Position numbers and translations under genes: made by a program. From positions 15,448-79,447 of the forward strand of contig CAXSFU010000010.1 in the NCBI GenBank assembly GCA_964236695.1: 64,000 nt of DNA, given 5' to 3'. Positions within the stretch are counted from its first letter, which is position 1. Every line of letters starts with the position of its first letter. Positions 56,035 to 63,755 of this stretch are shown here, piece after piece. A model generated the notes under the pieces. It was given only the letters and a program-made list of their open reading frames with translations. It did not search any database and was not told the DNA's origin. This DNA comes from CAXSEF01 sp964236695 (lineage in GTDB: Bacteria; Pseudomonadota; Alphaproteobacteria; Acetobacterales; Acetobacteraceae).

Positions 56035-57072
56035 TCAGCGACGCGTCGTGCGCTCGTTCGGCAGCCCTTCGATCGGGCACTCCTCCGTGCCCACCGTCGG
56101 CCGCGTGAAGCCTTCCACCATCTCGCGCGCCGCGTCGGGGTCGTTCACCCACTTGCCGTAGAACTCGAACGGGCACGCGGCCACGCCCTTGTCGCCGTCG
56201 CCGGAGTTGATCAGCCCCGTGTAGCCGCGGTGCAGCAGCTTGAAGAGATGGTTCTCCGACTGCATCGTCCGCCGCGCGTCGCGGATCATCGAGGTCGACA
56301 GCGCCGCATACTGGATGCCGTAGTCCTCCGTGCCGCACTCGCCCAGCGTGCGCCCGTCGAAGCCCACGATCGATGAGTGCCCGAAATAGGTGTACACCCC
56401 GTCCCAGCCCGACGCGTTGGCCACCGCGACGTAGCAGTTGTTCGCCCACGCCATCGCCTTGGCCATCAGGATCTGCTGCTCCTTGGCCGGATACATGTAG
56501 CCCTGGCAGCGCACGATCAGCTCCGCGCCGCGCATCGCGCAGTCGCGCCAGATCTCGGGGTAGTTGCCGTCGTCGCAGATGATCAGGCTGATCTTCATGC
56601 CCTTGGGCCCGTCGCTGACATACGTGCGGTTGCCCGGATACCAGCCCTCGATCGGCACCCACGGCATGATCTTGCGGTACTTCTGCACGATCTCGCCCTG
56701 GTCGTTCATCAGGATCAGGGTGTTGTACGGCGCCTTGTGCGGGTGCTCCTCGTGGCGCTCCCCGGTCAGCGAGAACACGCCCCACACCCGCGCGCTGCGG
56801 CACGCCTCGGCGAAGATCTCCGTCTCCTCGCCCGGCACCGACGACGCCGTGTCGTACATCTCCTGGCTGTCGTACATGATCCCGTGCGTCGAGTATTCGG
56901 GGAAGATCACCAGGTCCATCCCCGGCAGGCCGGACTTCATGCCGACCACCATCGCCGCGATCGCGCGCGCGTTCTCCCGCACCTCGGCACGCGTGTGCAG
57001 CCGTGGCATCTTGTAGTTCACCACGGCAACGCCGACGGTGTCCTTGCTGCTGCTGATGTCGCCGTGAAGCAT
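56035..57072 (-). CDS. amiE: Aliphatic amidase
   Basis: A 345-residue nitrilase-superfamily enzyme that hydrolyses short aliphatic amides to the acid and ammonia. It is nearly colinear with Pseudomonas AmiE (346). The catalytic residues are Glu59 (VIFPEYSTHG), Lys134 (KYRKIMPW), Glu142 (PIEGWYPG) and Cys166 (LIICDDGNYPE). The ATG at 57072 follows CCAGGAG. It is the first gene of the minus-strand locus that ends with amiC-amiR; amiB and amiS of the Pseudomonas operon are missing. A 203-nt leader with hairpins precedes it. AmiE forms homohexamers in known cases. Confidence 0.97.
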   Translation of the reverse strand: MLHGDISSSKDTVGVAVVNYKMPRLHTRAEVRENARAIAAMVVGMKSGLPGMDLVIFPEYSTHGIMYDSQEMYDTASSVPGEETEIFAEACRSARVWGVFSLTGERHEEHPHKAPYNTLILMNDQGEIVQKYRKIMPWVPIEGWYPGNRTYVSDGPKGMKISLIICDDGNYPEIWRDCAMRGAELIVRCQGYMYPAKEQQILMAKAMAWANNCYVAVANASGWDGVYTYFGHSSIVGFDGRTLGECGTEDYGIQYAALSTSMIRDARRTMQSENHLFKLLHRGYTGLINSGDGDKGVAACPFEFYGKWVNDPDAAREMVEGFTRPTVGTEECPIEGLPNERTTRR

Positions 57073-57198
57073 CTCGGGATCTCCTGGCTCATGATGTTGG
57101 GGTCATCGTTCCCGCGCCCGGCCGTTCGCCCACGCAACCAAATCGACGGCCGAGCACGGGAGGAGGGCACCCGGCGCCTGCGGGAGCCCGGCCGGTGC

Positions 57199-57216
57199 GC
57201 CTGACACGAGTCAGGC
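57199..57216 (-). promoter_or_regulatory. Leader hairpin of amiE, proximal
   Basis: Perfect 7-bp stem GCCTGAC-tcgt-GTCAGGC, about 130 nt before the amiE start. Candidate part of an AmiR-controlled antitermination leader, or an operator. No T-run follows. Confidence 0.4.
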
Positions 57217-57250
57217 CATGTCGTGGCGGGCCTCGTCGCCCCCCGGGCCG

Positions 57251-57265
57251 GCAACAGCGACGCCA
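57251..57265 (-). promoter_or_regulatory. Possible sigma-54 (-24/-12) promoter of amiE
   Basis: Minus strand TGGCGTC-gctg-TTGC has the GG and GC with 10-nt spacing, and TTGC at -12, but three changes in the rest of the -24 box. It overlaps the distal hairpin. An alternative to the -35/-10 pair at 57282-57311. Confidence 0.35.
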
Positions 57266-57271
57266 TCGCTG
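57255..57271 (-). promoter_or_regulatory. Leader hairpin of amiE, distal
   Basis: Perfect 6-bp stem CAGCGA-tggcg-TCGCTG. It would sit at the very 5' end of a transcript from the 57282-57311 promoter. The loop does not fit the strict ANTAR hexaloop (A at 1, G at 4) unless the closing pair opens. Confidence 0.35.
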
Positions 57272-57281
57272 CACGGTGCAA

Positions 57282-57311
57282 ACCATAGAAGCGGCGTTCT
57301 CCGGCCGTCAA
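57282..57311 (-). promoter_or_regulatory. Candidate sigma-70 promoter of amiE
   Basis: Minus strand: TTGACG (57311-57306), 18-nt spacer, TATGGT (57287-57282). Good boxes. A start near 57275 gives a leader of about 203 nt, long enough for AmiR-type antitermination. Confidence 0.5.
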
Positions 57312-57341
57312 CGATTGGACGCGGCCGGCAGCGCATCAGCC

Positions 57342-57472
57342 AGAAAGGCCAGGGCTCTGCCCTGGACTCGCCACCGGAGGGAGCCGCCCGGGACCCAGCC
57401 TTCCTTAAGAAATGGATTCCAAAGGCTTGCCTTTGGCGGGGTCCAGGGGCAGCGCCCCTGGCCTTCCTTTCT
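57342..57472. repeat. Intergenic palindromic module, family A (inverted copy)
   Basis: Upstream of amiE. CCAGGGC-tct-GCCCTGG, then CTTAAG, then TCCAAAGGC-ttg-CCTTTGG and CCAGGGGC-agc-GCCCCTGG. The CCAAAGGC stem is on the right side, so the element is inverted relative to most copies. Confidence 0.85.
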
Positions 57473-57773
57473 CGATCCTGAACCGGGACACTCCCGCTCA
57501 GCCAGCCGGGTCGAGCCTCCGCCCCGCCCCCCGCGCGACACGCGTGCTGTTGCAGCCTCGTCACGATTCGGCCTGCCGAAGCCGGCGCACCCGGACCTTT
57601 CCTGCAACGAACTCGGCCAGGCTCCTGCTCGCGTGCCCCGTCCGGCCCGGCGTCCGTCGTCCGGTGCGGCGCGCGCGCCGCGATTCTGCCTGGCGAAGCG
57701 ACGGCACCGGCACCGCCATGCCGGAGCGCCAGGAACGGCATGGAAAAAGGCAGGATAGAACGAACGGTCTGTC
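57473..57773. other. Non-coding stretch between amiE region and the 158-residue gene
   Basis: About 300 nt without a supported gene. Short frames are Arg/Ala-rich shadows. It ends in an AT-richer patch (CATGGAAAAAGGCAGGATAG near 57739) just before the sigma-54-like site. Confidence 0.45.
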
Positions 57774-57789
57774 TGGCCCGGCTCTTGCG
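57774..57789 (+). promoter_or_regulatory. Candidate sigma-54 (-24/-12) promoter
   Basis: TGGCCCG-gctc-TTGC: invariant GG and GC with 10-nt spacing and one change in the -24 box. It is 45 nt before the next ATG, a natural distance. Together with the fmd site it suggests nitrogen control of this region. Confidence 0.5.
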
Positions 57790-57833
57790 TGGCACCCTGC
57801 GACGCGGGCGACCCGGCAGGACATTGGAGCGCG

Positions 57834-58310
57834 ATGACGGAGCGCGGGGCGACAAGGCAGGCGTGGATGGTGAGCGAGGTGCGCAGGTGCCTCGATGCCA
57901 GCCTCGCCGCCGGGTGCTACACGCCCGGCCTGCTCGCCGAGGTGACCCGCCTGTTCGCCGCCCGCGGCTACAACCTGCACGAGGTGTTCGACGAGATCGC
58001 CATCCTGGAGGGCACCAGCCCGCGCCCGAGCCGCACGCCCCCGGCCACCGAGCTCGACGGTCCGCTGCGCGGCCTGTGGCACAAGCACCACCAGCAGGTG
58101 CTGTTCCCCGGCCCCGGCCCGTGCAGCCGCTTCATCGTGTTCCGCCGGCTGCCCGGCGGCGCCAACGCCTACCTCGCGCTCGGCTGCCCCGACGAGCGCG
58201 CGAGCCTCGAATCCAGGCTGGCCGCCTACACCCTGGTGCCCGGCCGGCAGAGCGGGGAGCCAGGTCGAGGCTCTGTCTCAACCCCTGATACCGGCGGCCG
58301 GTCTCCCTGA
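57834..58310 (+). CDS. Unknown protein, 158 residues, possibly nitrogen regulated
   Basis: Not recognised. A soluble protein: WMVSEVRRCLDASLAAGCYT, EVTRLFAARGYNLHEVFDEI, then PLRGLWHKHHQQVLFPGPGP, CSRFIVFRRLPGGANAYLAL and ERASLESRLAAYTLVPG. The first half looks helical, the second like a small alpha/beta domain. ATG 57834 follows TTGGAG; ATG 57867 is an alternative. The last 20 or so residues (EPGRGSVSTPDTGGRSP) are encoded by the family A repeat that follows, so the natural C terminus may be shorter. Divergent from amiE. Confidence 0.6.
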   Translation: MTERGATRQAWMVSEVRRCLDASLAAGCYTPGLLAEVTRLFAARGYNLHEVFDEIAILEGTSPRPSRTPPATELDGPLRGLWHKHHQQVLFPGPGPCSRFIVFRRLPGGANAYLALGCPDERASLESRLAAYTLVPGRQSGEPGRGSVSTPDTGGRSP

Positions 58311-58492
58311 CCGATCAGAAACAGGAAGGCCAGGGGCTCTGCTCCCATGTCCGAACGCAAGGACTCCGCCGAAGGCAAGGCGTCGGAGTCCACTTCCTAA
58401 GTCAAGCCGGTCCAGGGGCGGCTCGCCCCTGGCGGGTCTGGGCAGAGCCCTGCCTTGCTTGCCTCGACAGGCCAGGGTCTTTGGCCGTTGGT
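58258..58492. repeat. Composite family A palindrome
   Basis: Overlaps the 3' end of the 158-residue gene. TCGAGGC-tct-GTCTCAA, the TACCGGCGGCCGG module also present at 43525, then CCAGGGGC-tct with a broken partner, TCCGCC...GGCGTCGGA, centre TTCCTAAG, the right arm CCAGGGGCGGCTCGCCCCTGG and GGGCAGAGCCC. Non-coding up to 58666. Confidence 0.8.
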
Positions 58493-58666
58493 ATGACACC
58501 CGCTCGCCCCTGGCAGGTGCAGGCGGCCCGGCCAAAAACTCCGCCCGCCCGCCCGGGCCATCGGGACGGCAGGACCCGGCACCGCCAGCCTGAAACCCCG
58601 GCCCCCGCGCCGGTGACGCCGCGCCCGCGCCGCGCCATATCGCCTGCCAACCAGCCGGAGAACACC

Positions 58667-60058
58667 ATGGCCTACGACTACGACCTGTTCGTGATTGGCG
58701 GCGGCTCCGGCGGCGTGCGCTGCGCCCGCATCGCCGCCGGCCACGGCGCCCGCGTCGCCATCGCGGAGGAACGCTTCTGGGGCGGCACCTGCGTCAACGT
58801 CGGCTGCGTGCCGAAGAAGCTCATGGTGCAGGCCTCCGAGTACGGCGCCATGGCCGAGGACTCCCGCGCCTTCGGCTGGGACGCCCGCCGCGCCGCCTTC
58901 GACTGGCCCACCCTGATCGCCAACAAGGACCGCGAGATCGCCCGCCTGAACTCGGTCTACGTCGCGATGCTGGAGAAGGCCGGCGTCGCCGTCCACGAGC
59001 ACCGCGCTACCCTGACCGGCCCCAACACCCTCGACGTCGGCGGACGCGTCGTCACCGCCGAGCGCATCGTGGTCGCCGTCGGCGGTCACCCCGTCTTCCC
59101 CCACGACACCCCAGGCTGCGAGTTCGGCATCGTTTCCGACCAGGCCTTCGAGCTGCCCGAGCTGCCCGCCCGCGTCGTCATGGTCGGCGGCGGCTACATC
59201 GGCGTCGAGTTCGCCGGCATCTTCGCGGGCCTCGGCGCCGAGGTGCACCTCGTCTACCGCCAGCACCTCCCGCTCGGCGGCTTCGACGGCGAGATCCGCG
59301 AGGCCCTCGCCGAGGCGCTGACCGCCCAGGGCGTCGTGCTGCACCCGACCACCACGATCGAGCGCATCGAGGCCGCCGGCCCCACCGGCTCGCAGCGCCG
59401 CGTCACCCTCAAGGGCGGCGCCACCCTGGACACCGACCTGGTGTTCTTCGCCATCGGCCGCGTCCCCAACACGAAAGGCCTCGGCCTGGACGCCGCCGGC
59501 GTGGCGCTCGACCCGAAGGGCGCCGTCGTCGTCGACGCGCACGCCCGCAGCAGCGCGCCCTCCGTGTTCGCGATCGGCGACGTGTCCAACACGGTGAACC
59601 TCACCCCTGTCGCCATCGCCGAGGGCCACGCCCTGGCCGACCGCCTGTTCGGCACCGCCCCGCCCCGCCGCTGGTCGTTCGACGCCATCCCCACCGCCGT
59701 GTTCAGCCATCCCCCCATCGGCACCGTCGGCCTGACGGAGGACGACGCGGCGAAGCGCGGCCCGGTCGACATCTACACCACCCGCTTCACCCCGATGCGC
59801 CACGCCATGAGCGGCCGCCAGGGCCATCGCGCCCTGATGAAGCTCGTCGTCGACCAGCCCAGCCAGCGCATCCTCGGCGCCCACATGATCGGCGACGACG
59901 CCCCGGAGATGATGCAGGGCATCGGCATCGCCATCACCGCCGGCGCCACCAAGGCCCACTTCGACCAGACCGTCGGCATCCACCCCACCGGCGCGGAGGA
60001 ATGGGTCACCATGCGCAGCCGCACCCGGGAGGCGGGGCTGCAGAAGGCAGCGGAGTAG
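58667..60058 (+). CDS. gor: Glutathione-disulfide reductase
   Basis: A 463-residue FAD/NADPH flavoenzyme that keeps glutathione reduced. YDLFVIGGGSGGVRCARIAA is the FAD-binding motif, WGGTCVNVGCVPKKLMV the redox-active disulfide, VMVGGGYIGVEFAGIFAGLG the NADPH Rossmann motif, VFAIGDVSNTVNLTPVAIAE the second FAD site, and GIHPTGAEEWVTMR the C-terminal active-site His-Glu. VGCVPKK and the TGAEEWVT end point to glutathione reductase, not dihydrolipoamide dehydrogenase or mercuric reductase. ATG 58667 after GCCGGAG. Followed immediately by a palindrome. Confidence 0.94.
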   Translation: MAYDYDLFVIGGGSGGVRCARIAAGHGARVAIAEERFWGGTCVNVGCVPKKLMVQASEYGAMAEDSRAFGWDARRAAFDWPTLIANKDREIARLNSVYVAMLEKAGVAVHEHRATLTGPNTLDVGGRVVTAERIVVAVGGHPVFPHDTPGCEFGIVSDQAFELPELPARVVMVGGGYIGVEFAGIFAGLGAEVHLVYRQHLPLGGFDGEIREALAEALTAQGVVLHPTTTIERIEAAGPTGSQRRVTLKGGATLDTDLVFFAIGRVPNTKGLGLDAAGVALDPKGAVVVDAHARSSAPSVFAIGDVSNTVNLTPVAIAEGHALADRLFGTAPPRRWSFDAIPTAVFSHPPIGTVGLTEDDAAKRGPVDIYTTRFTPMRHAMSGRQGHRALMKLVVDQPSQRILGAHMIGDDAPEMMQGIGIAITAGATKAHFDQTVGIHPTGAEEWVTMRSRTREAGLQKAAE

Positions 60059-60210
60059 CAAGGCCAGGGCTCTGCCCTGGACCCGCTGGGGGCGAGCGCC
60101 CCCAGACCCGCACACACAAGGAAAAGCGGGAGGTGCCGCCGACCCCAGTCGAGGTTTCCAAAGGCTTGCCTTTGGCGGGGTCCAGGGGCAGAGCCCCTGG
60201 CCTTGCTTCC
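60058..60210. repeat. Intergenic palindromic module, family A (full copy)
   Basis: Touches the gor stop codon. CCAGGGC-tct-GCCCTGG, TGGGGGC-gagc-GCCCCCA, an unusual centre (CACACACAAGG), then CCAAAGGC-ttg-CCTTTGG and CCAGGGGC-aga-GCCCCTGG. Confidence 0.85.
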
Positions 60211-60303
60211 CTGCGCTCCAGCCCCGCACGCATCGCGCTGGCGTTCCCTCCCGGAACTGCGGATAACCCTCGGCTTTTCCGGGCGGCCGCTGGAGTGCGC
60301 GCG

Positions 60304-61689
60304 ATGACGACCCACGACACACGCGACTGGACGCCGCAGGGCTGGCGCGACCGCCCGGTGCAGCAGATGCCGGCCTACCCCGACGCCGCCGCCCTGCACG
60401 CGGTCGAGCAGCGCCTGCACGCCTACCCGCCGCTGGTGTTCGCCGGCGAGGCCCGCACCCTGCGCGACCAGCTCGCGCTCGCCGCCGAAGGCCGCGCCTT
60501 CGTGCTGCAGGGCGGCGACTGCGCAGAGAGCTTCTCCCAGTACACCGGCAACGTGATCCGCGACACCTTCAGCGTCATGCTGCAGATGGCCGTCGTCCTG
60601 ACCTTCGGCGCCAAGGTCCCGGTCATCAAGCTCGGCCGCATGGGCGGCCAGTACGCCAAGCCCCGCTCGTCGGACACCGAAACCATCGGCGACGACACCC
60701 TCCCCAGCTACCGCGGCGACATCATCAACGGCCCGGAGTTCACCGCCGCCGACCGCATCCCCGACCCGCTGCGCATGGAGCGCGCCTACTTCCAGTCCGC
60801 CGGAACCCTGAACCTGCTGCGCGCCTTCGCCACCGGCGGCTACGCGGACCTGCACGAGGTGCACCGCTGGAACCTCGACTTCGTGGAGCGCTCCCCGCTC
60901 GCCGAGCGCTACCGCGACCTGTCGTCGCGCATCGACGAGACCCTCGGCTTCATGGCCGCCTGCGGCATGAGCGCCCTGCCGCAGGTGCGCGAGACCGCGT
61001 TCCACACCAGCCACGAGGCCCTGCTGCTGCCCTACGAGCAGGCGCTCACCCGCATCGACTCCACCACCGGCGACTGGTACTGCTGCTCCGCCCACTTCCT
61101 GTGGATCGGCGACCGCACCCGCCAGCCCGACGGCGCCCACGTCGAGTTCCTGCGCGGCGTGCGCAACCCCGTCGGCCTCAAGGTCGGCCCCACCACAACC
61201 GCCGACGACCTGCTGCGCCTGCTCGACATCCTCAACCCCGACGACGAGCCCGGCCGCCTCACCCTCATCAGCCGCATGGGCGCCGACAAGGTCCACGCGA
61301 AGCTGCCGCCCCTGCTGCGCGCCGTGCAGCGTGACGGCCGCCGCACCGCCTGGCTGTGCGACCCGATGCACGGCAACACCGTCAGCACGCCCGCCAACGT
61401 CAAGACCCGCTCCTTCGACCGCATCCTCGCCGAGGTCCGCGGCTTCTTCGACGTACACGCAGCGGAAGGCGCCCGCCCCGGCGGCGTCCACGTCGAGATG
61501 ACTGGCCTGCCGGTGACCGAGTGCGTCGGCGGCGCCCACCGCCTCACCGAGGCCGACCTCGGCGGCCGCTACGAGACCTTCTGCGACCCCCGCCTCAACG
61601 CGGAGCAGTCCCTGGAGCTGGCCTTCCTGGTCGCCGAGGAGCTCAAGACCCGCCGCGACGCCACCCCGGACCTCGCCGCCGCGCAGTGA
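60304..61689 (+). CDS. 3-deoxy-7-phosphoheptulonate synthase, class II
   Basis: A 461-residue plant/actinobacterial-type (class II) DAHP synthase that condenses phosphoenolpyruvate and erythrose-4-phosphate in the first step of the shikimate pathway. Visible: QQMPAYPDAAALHAVEQRL, FVLQGGDCAESFSQYTGNVI (metal-binding Cys), VPVIKLGRMGGQYAKPRSSD, LPSYRGDIINGPEFT, CCSAHFLWIGDRTRQPDGAH, GLKVGPTTTADDLL, WLCDPMHGNTV and HVEMTGLPVTECVGG. ATG 60304; the longer open frame upstream runs through a repeat. No other aro gene is near. Confidence 0.95.
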   Translation: MTTHDTRDWTPQGWRDRPVQQMPAYPDAAALHAVEQRLHAYPPLVFAGEARTLRDQLALAAEGRAFVLQGGDCAESFSQYTGNVIRDTFSVMLQMAVVLTFGAKVPVIKLGRMGGQYAKPRSSDTETIGDDTLPSYRGDIINGPEFTAADRIPDPLRMERAYFQSAGTLNLLRAFATGGYADLHEVHRWNLDFVERSPLAERYRDLSSRIDETLGFMAACGMSALPQVRETAFHTSHEALLLPYEQALTRIDSTTGDWYCCSAHFLWIGDRTRQPDGAHVEFLRGVRNPVGLKVGPTTTADDLLRLLDILNPDDEPGRLTLISRMGADKVHAKLPPLLRAVQRDGRRTAWLCDPMHGNTVSTPANVKTRSFDRILAEVRGFFDVHAAEGARPGGVHVEMTGLPVTECVGGAHRLTEADLGGRYETFCDPRLNAEQSLELAFLVAEELKTRRDATPDLAAAQ

Positions 61690-61712
61690 CTGCCGCGCCT
61701 GCCCTCGGGGGT

Positions 61713-61835
61713 GAGGAAGCAAGAAAGGTTGAGGCTCTGCCTCAAACTCCGCCAGGGGGAAGCCCCCCTGGACCGGCTTGACTTAGGGTGTGGGATCAAA
61801 GGGCCTCACGGCCCTTTGCGGGTCCGGGCGGCGCT
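61713..61835. repeat. Intergenic palindromic module, family A (variant copy)
   Basis: TTGAGGC-tct-GCCTCAA, CCAGGGGG-aagc-CCCCCTGG, centre GACTTAGGG, AAAGGGCC-tcac-GGCCCTTT, then a damaged right end. Starts 24 nt after the DAHP synthase gene. Confidence 0.85.
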
Positions 61836-62009
61836 GCCCTGTCCGGCGCTCCCGCACGCCAAGCCTTGGCTTCCGCCCCGATCGCGCGCATCTCCCGCCC
61901 GGCAACAACGCGGGACCACGGCGATGACAGACACCCCCACACGGGACGCAGTGCGCTGAGCGGCGAGGCGCCCCCCGCGGGCGACACGCCGCCCCCGGCA
62001 GGCTGGCGC

Positions 62010-62366
62010 GTGCGCATCCTCGACCTGTCCGGCGGCGCCGAGGAGGGCATCACCGAGGAGGTCCCCGGCTTCGCGGACCTGGAGCACGCCAACGCCTTCG
62101 CCCGCGCCTACGTGCGCGACAGCGTCGAGCGTTGCCGCTCTCCCGGCCTGTCCGCGCGCGAGGTGATGGAGGTCTGGCTGCAGTTCGGCGAGGACGCCCT
62201 CGTGGTCGACGCCGGCGAGGACGGCTGGCGCTCCGCCACCGAGATCGCCGGCTTCGCCGAGCACCGCGCGCGCCGCCCCGACCGCGACTGGCGCGCGCTC
62301 GACCCCCGCACCGGCGACGACGCGGACCTTGACGACGACGCCTCCGACGAAGGCGACCCGGCATGA
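62010..62366 (+). CDS. Unknown acidic protein, about 118 residues
   Basis: Not recognised. From a GTG at 62010: RILDLSGGAEEGITEEVPGF, EHANAFARAYVRDSVERCRS, EVMEVWLQFGEDALVVDAGE and a very acidic tail (DDADLDDDASDEGD). Probably a compact alpha/beta domain. The start is unclear: an ATG at 61924 opens a different frame that stops at 61959, so either a frameshift joins the two or the protein begins at GTG 62010. It overlaps gltX by 4 nt (ATGA), so the two are co-translated. Confidence 0.6.
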   Translation: MRILDLSGGAEEGITEEVPGFADLEHANAFARAYVRDSVERCRSPGLSAREVMEVWLQFGEDALVVDAGEDGWRSATEIAGFAEHRARRPDRDWRALDPRTGDDADLDDDASDEGDPA

Positions 62367-63694
62367 GGCTCCGCTTCGCCCCCAGCCCGACCGGCCTGCT
62401 CCACGTCGGCAACCTGCGCACCGCGCTCGCGAACTACCTGTTCGCCCGCCGCCACGGCGGCCGCTTCGCCCTGCGCATCGATGACACCGACGCCGCCCGC
62501 TCCCGCCCGGAATACGCCGAGGCGATCGAGCACGACCTGCGCTGGCTCGGCCTGCACTGGGACAGCCTGCACCGCCAGTCCGACCGCCTCCCCCGCTACG
62601 CCGCCGCGGCGGAGACCCTGAAGGCCTCCGGCCGCCTCTACCCCTGCTTCGAAAGCGAGGACGAGCTGCGCTCCAAGCGCGAGCAGCGCCTGCGCCTCGG
62701 CAAGCCCCCGCTCTACGACCGCGCCATGCTCCGCCTCACCCCCGCCCAGCGCACCACCGCGGAAGCCGGCGGTAAGCGCCCGTACTGGCGCTTTCTCCTC
62801 TCCGCCCGCACCATCGCCTGGGACGACCTCGTCCTCGGCGAGCGCCAGGTGAAGCTCACCGCGATGTCCGACCCGGTGATGATCCGCGCCGACGGCACGC
62901 CCCTGTACGGCTTCACCTCCGTGGTCGACGACCTTGACGAGGGCACCACCCACGTCCTGCGCGGCGAGGACCACGTCAGCAACACCGGCCTCCAGGTCGA
63001 CCTGTGGGACGCCCTCGTCACCGACCCCGACCGCATCGTCCGCTTCGGCCACCTGCCGCTGCTGCTCGACGGCGCCGGCGACAAGCTGTCCAAGCGCGCG
63101 GAAAGCGTCTCCGTGCGCAGCCTGCGCAACGACGGCATCCTCCCCGAGGCCATCACCGGCATGCTCGCCCGCCTCGGCACCCCCGACGCCCCCGACGCCC
63201 TGCCGCTCGCAACCCTGGCGGAAGGCTTCGACCCCCGCCGCTTCAGCCACGGCCCCGCCCGCTTCGACCTCGCCCAGCTCCTCGGCGTCAACGCCCGCGC
63301 CCTGCACGCCCTGCCGTTCGATGCCGTGCGCGACCGCCTCCCCGACGGCGCCACCGAACCCTTCTGGCTCGCCGTCCGCCCCAACCTGGAGCTGCTCACC
63401 GAGGCCCGCCTGTGGTGGGACGTCGTCGCCGGCGACATCGTCGCTCCCCTGCTGGAGGAGGACGCCGGCTTCCTGCGCCAGGCGCTGGACACCCTCCCGG
63501 AACAGCCCTGGGACGCCGCCACCTGGTCCGCCTGGACCGCCGCCCTCAAGACGGCGAGCGGCCGCAAGGGCAGGGCGCTGTTCCATCCCTTGCGCCTCGC
63601 CCTCACCGGCGAGGAGAAGGGCCCTGAGCTGGCCGCACTGCTGCCGCTGATGGGCCGCCCCCGCGTCGCCGAACGGCTCAGGGCGGCGGCCTAG
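62363..63694 (+). CDS. gltX: Glutamyl-tRNA synthetase
   Basis: A 443-residue class I aminoacyl-tRNA synthetase. RLRFAPSPTGLLHVGNLRTA contains the HIGH-type motif, FALRIDDTDAARS the glutamate-binding stretch, LRGEDHVSNTGLQ a catalytic-core motif, and GDKLSKRAESVSV the KLSKS-type motif. A helical anticodon-binding domain forms the C terminus. Alphaproteobacteria often carry two GltX; this could be the one charging tRNA-Glu or a non-discriminating or tRNA-Gln-directed copy, which the sequence alone does not settle. The start overlaps the acidic protein gene. Confidence 0.95.
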   Translation: MRLRFAPSPTGLLHVGNLRTALANYLFARRHGGRFALRIDDTDAARSRPEYAEAIEHDLRWLGLHWDSLHRQSDRLPRYAAAAETLKASGRLYPCFESEDELRSKREQRLRLGKPPLYDRAMLRLTPAQRTTAEAGGKRPYWRFLLSARTIAWDDLVLGERQVKLTAMSDPVMIRADGTPLYGFTSVVDDLDEGTTHVLRGEDHVSNTGLQVDLWDALVTDPDRIVRFGHLPLLLDGAGDKLSKRAESVSVRSLRNDGILPEAITGMLARLGTPDAPDALPLATLAEGFDPRRFSHGPARFDLAQLLGVNARALHALPFDAVRDRLPDGATEPFWLAVRPNLELLTEARLWWDVVAGDIVAPLLEEDAGFLRQALDTLPEQPWDAATWSAWTAALKTASGRKGRALFHPLRLALTGEEKGPELAALLPLMGRPRVAERLRAAA

Positions 63695-63755
63695 AAAGCA
63701 GACCGGATCGAGGCTCTGCCTCAAGCCCCGCCAAAGGCTCGCCTTCGGAAACGCG
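63695..63755. repeat. Family A palindrome, left arm, diverged
   Basis: Begins at the gltX stop. TCGAGGC-tct-GCCTCAA then CCAAAGGCtcGCCTTCGG. The right arm is absent. Confidence 0.7.
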
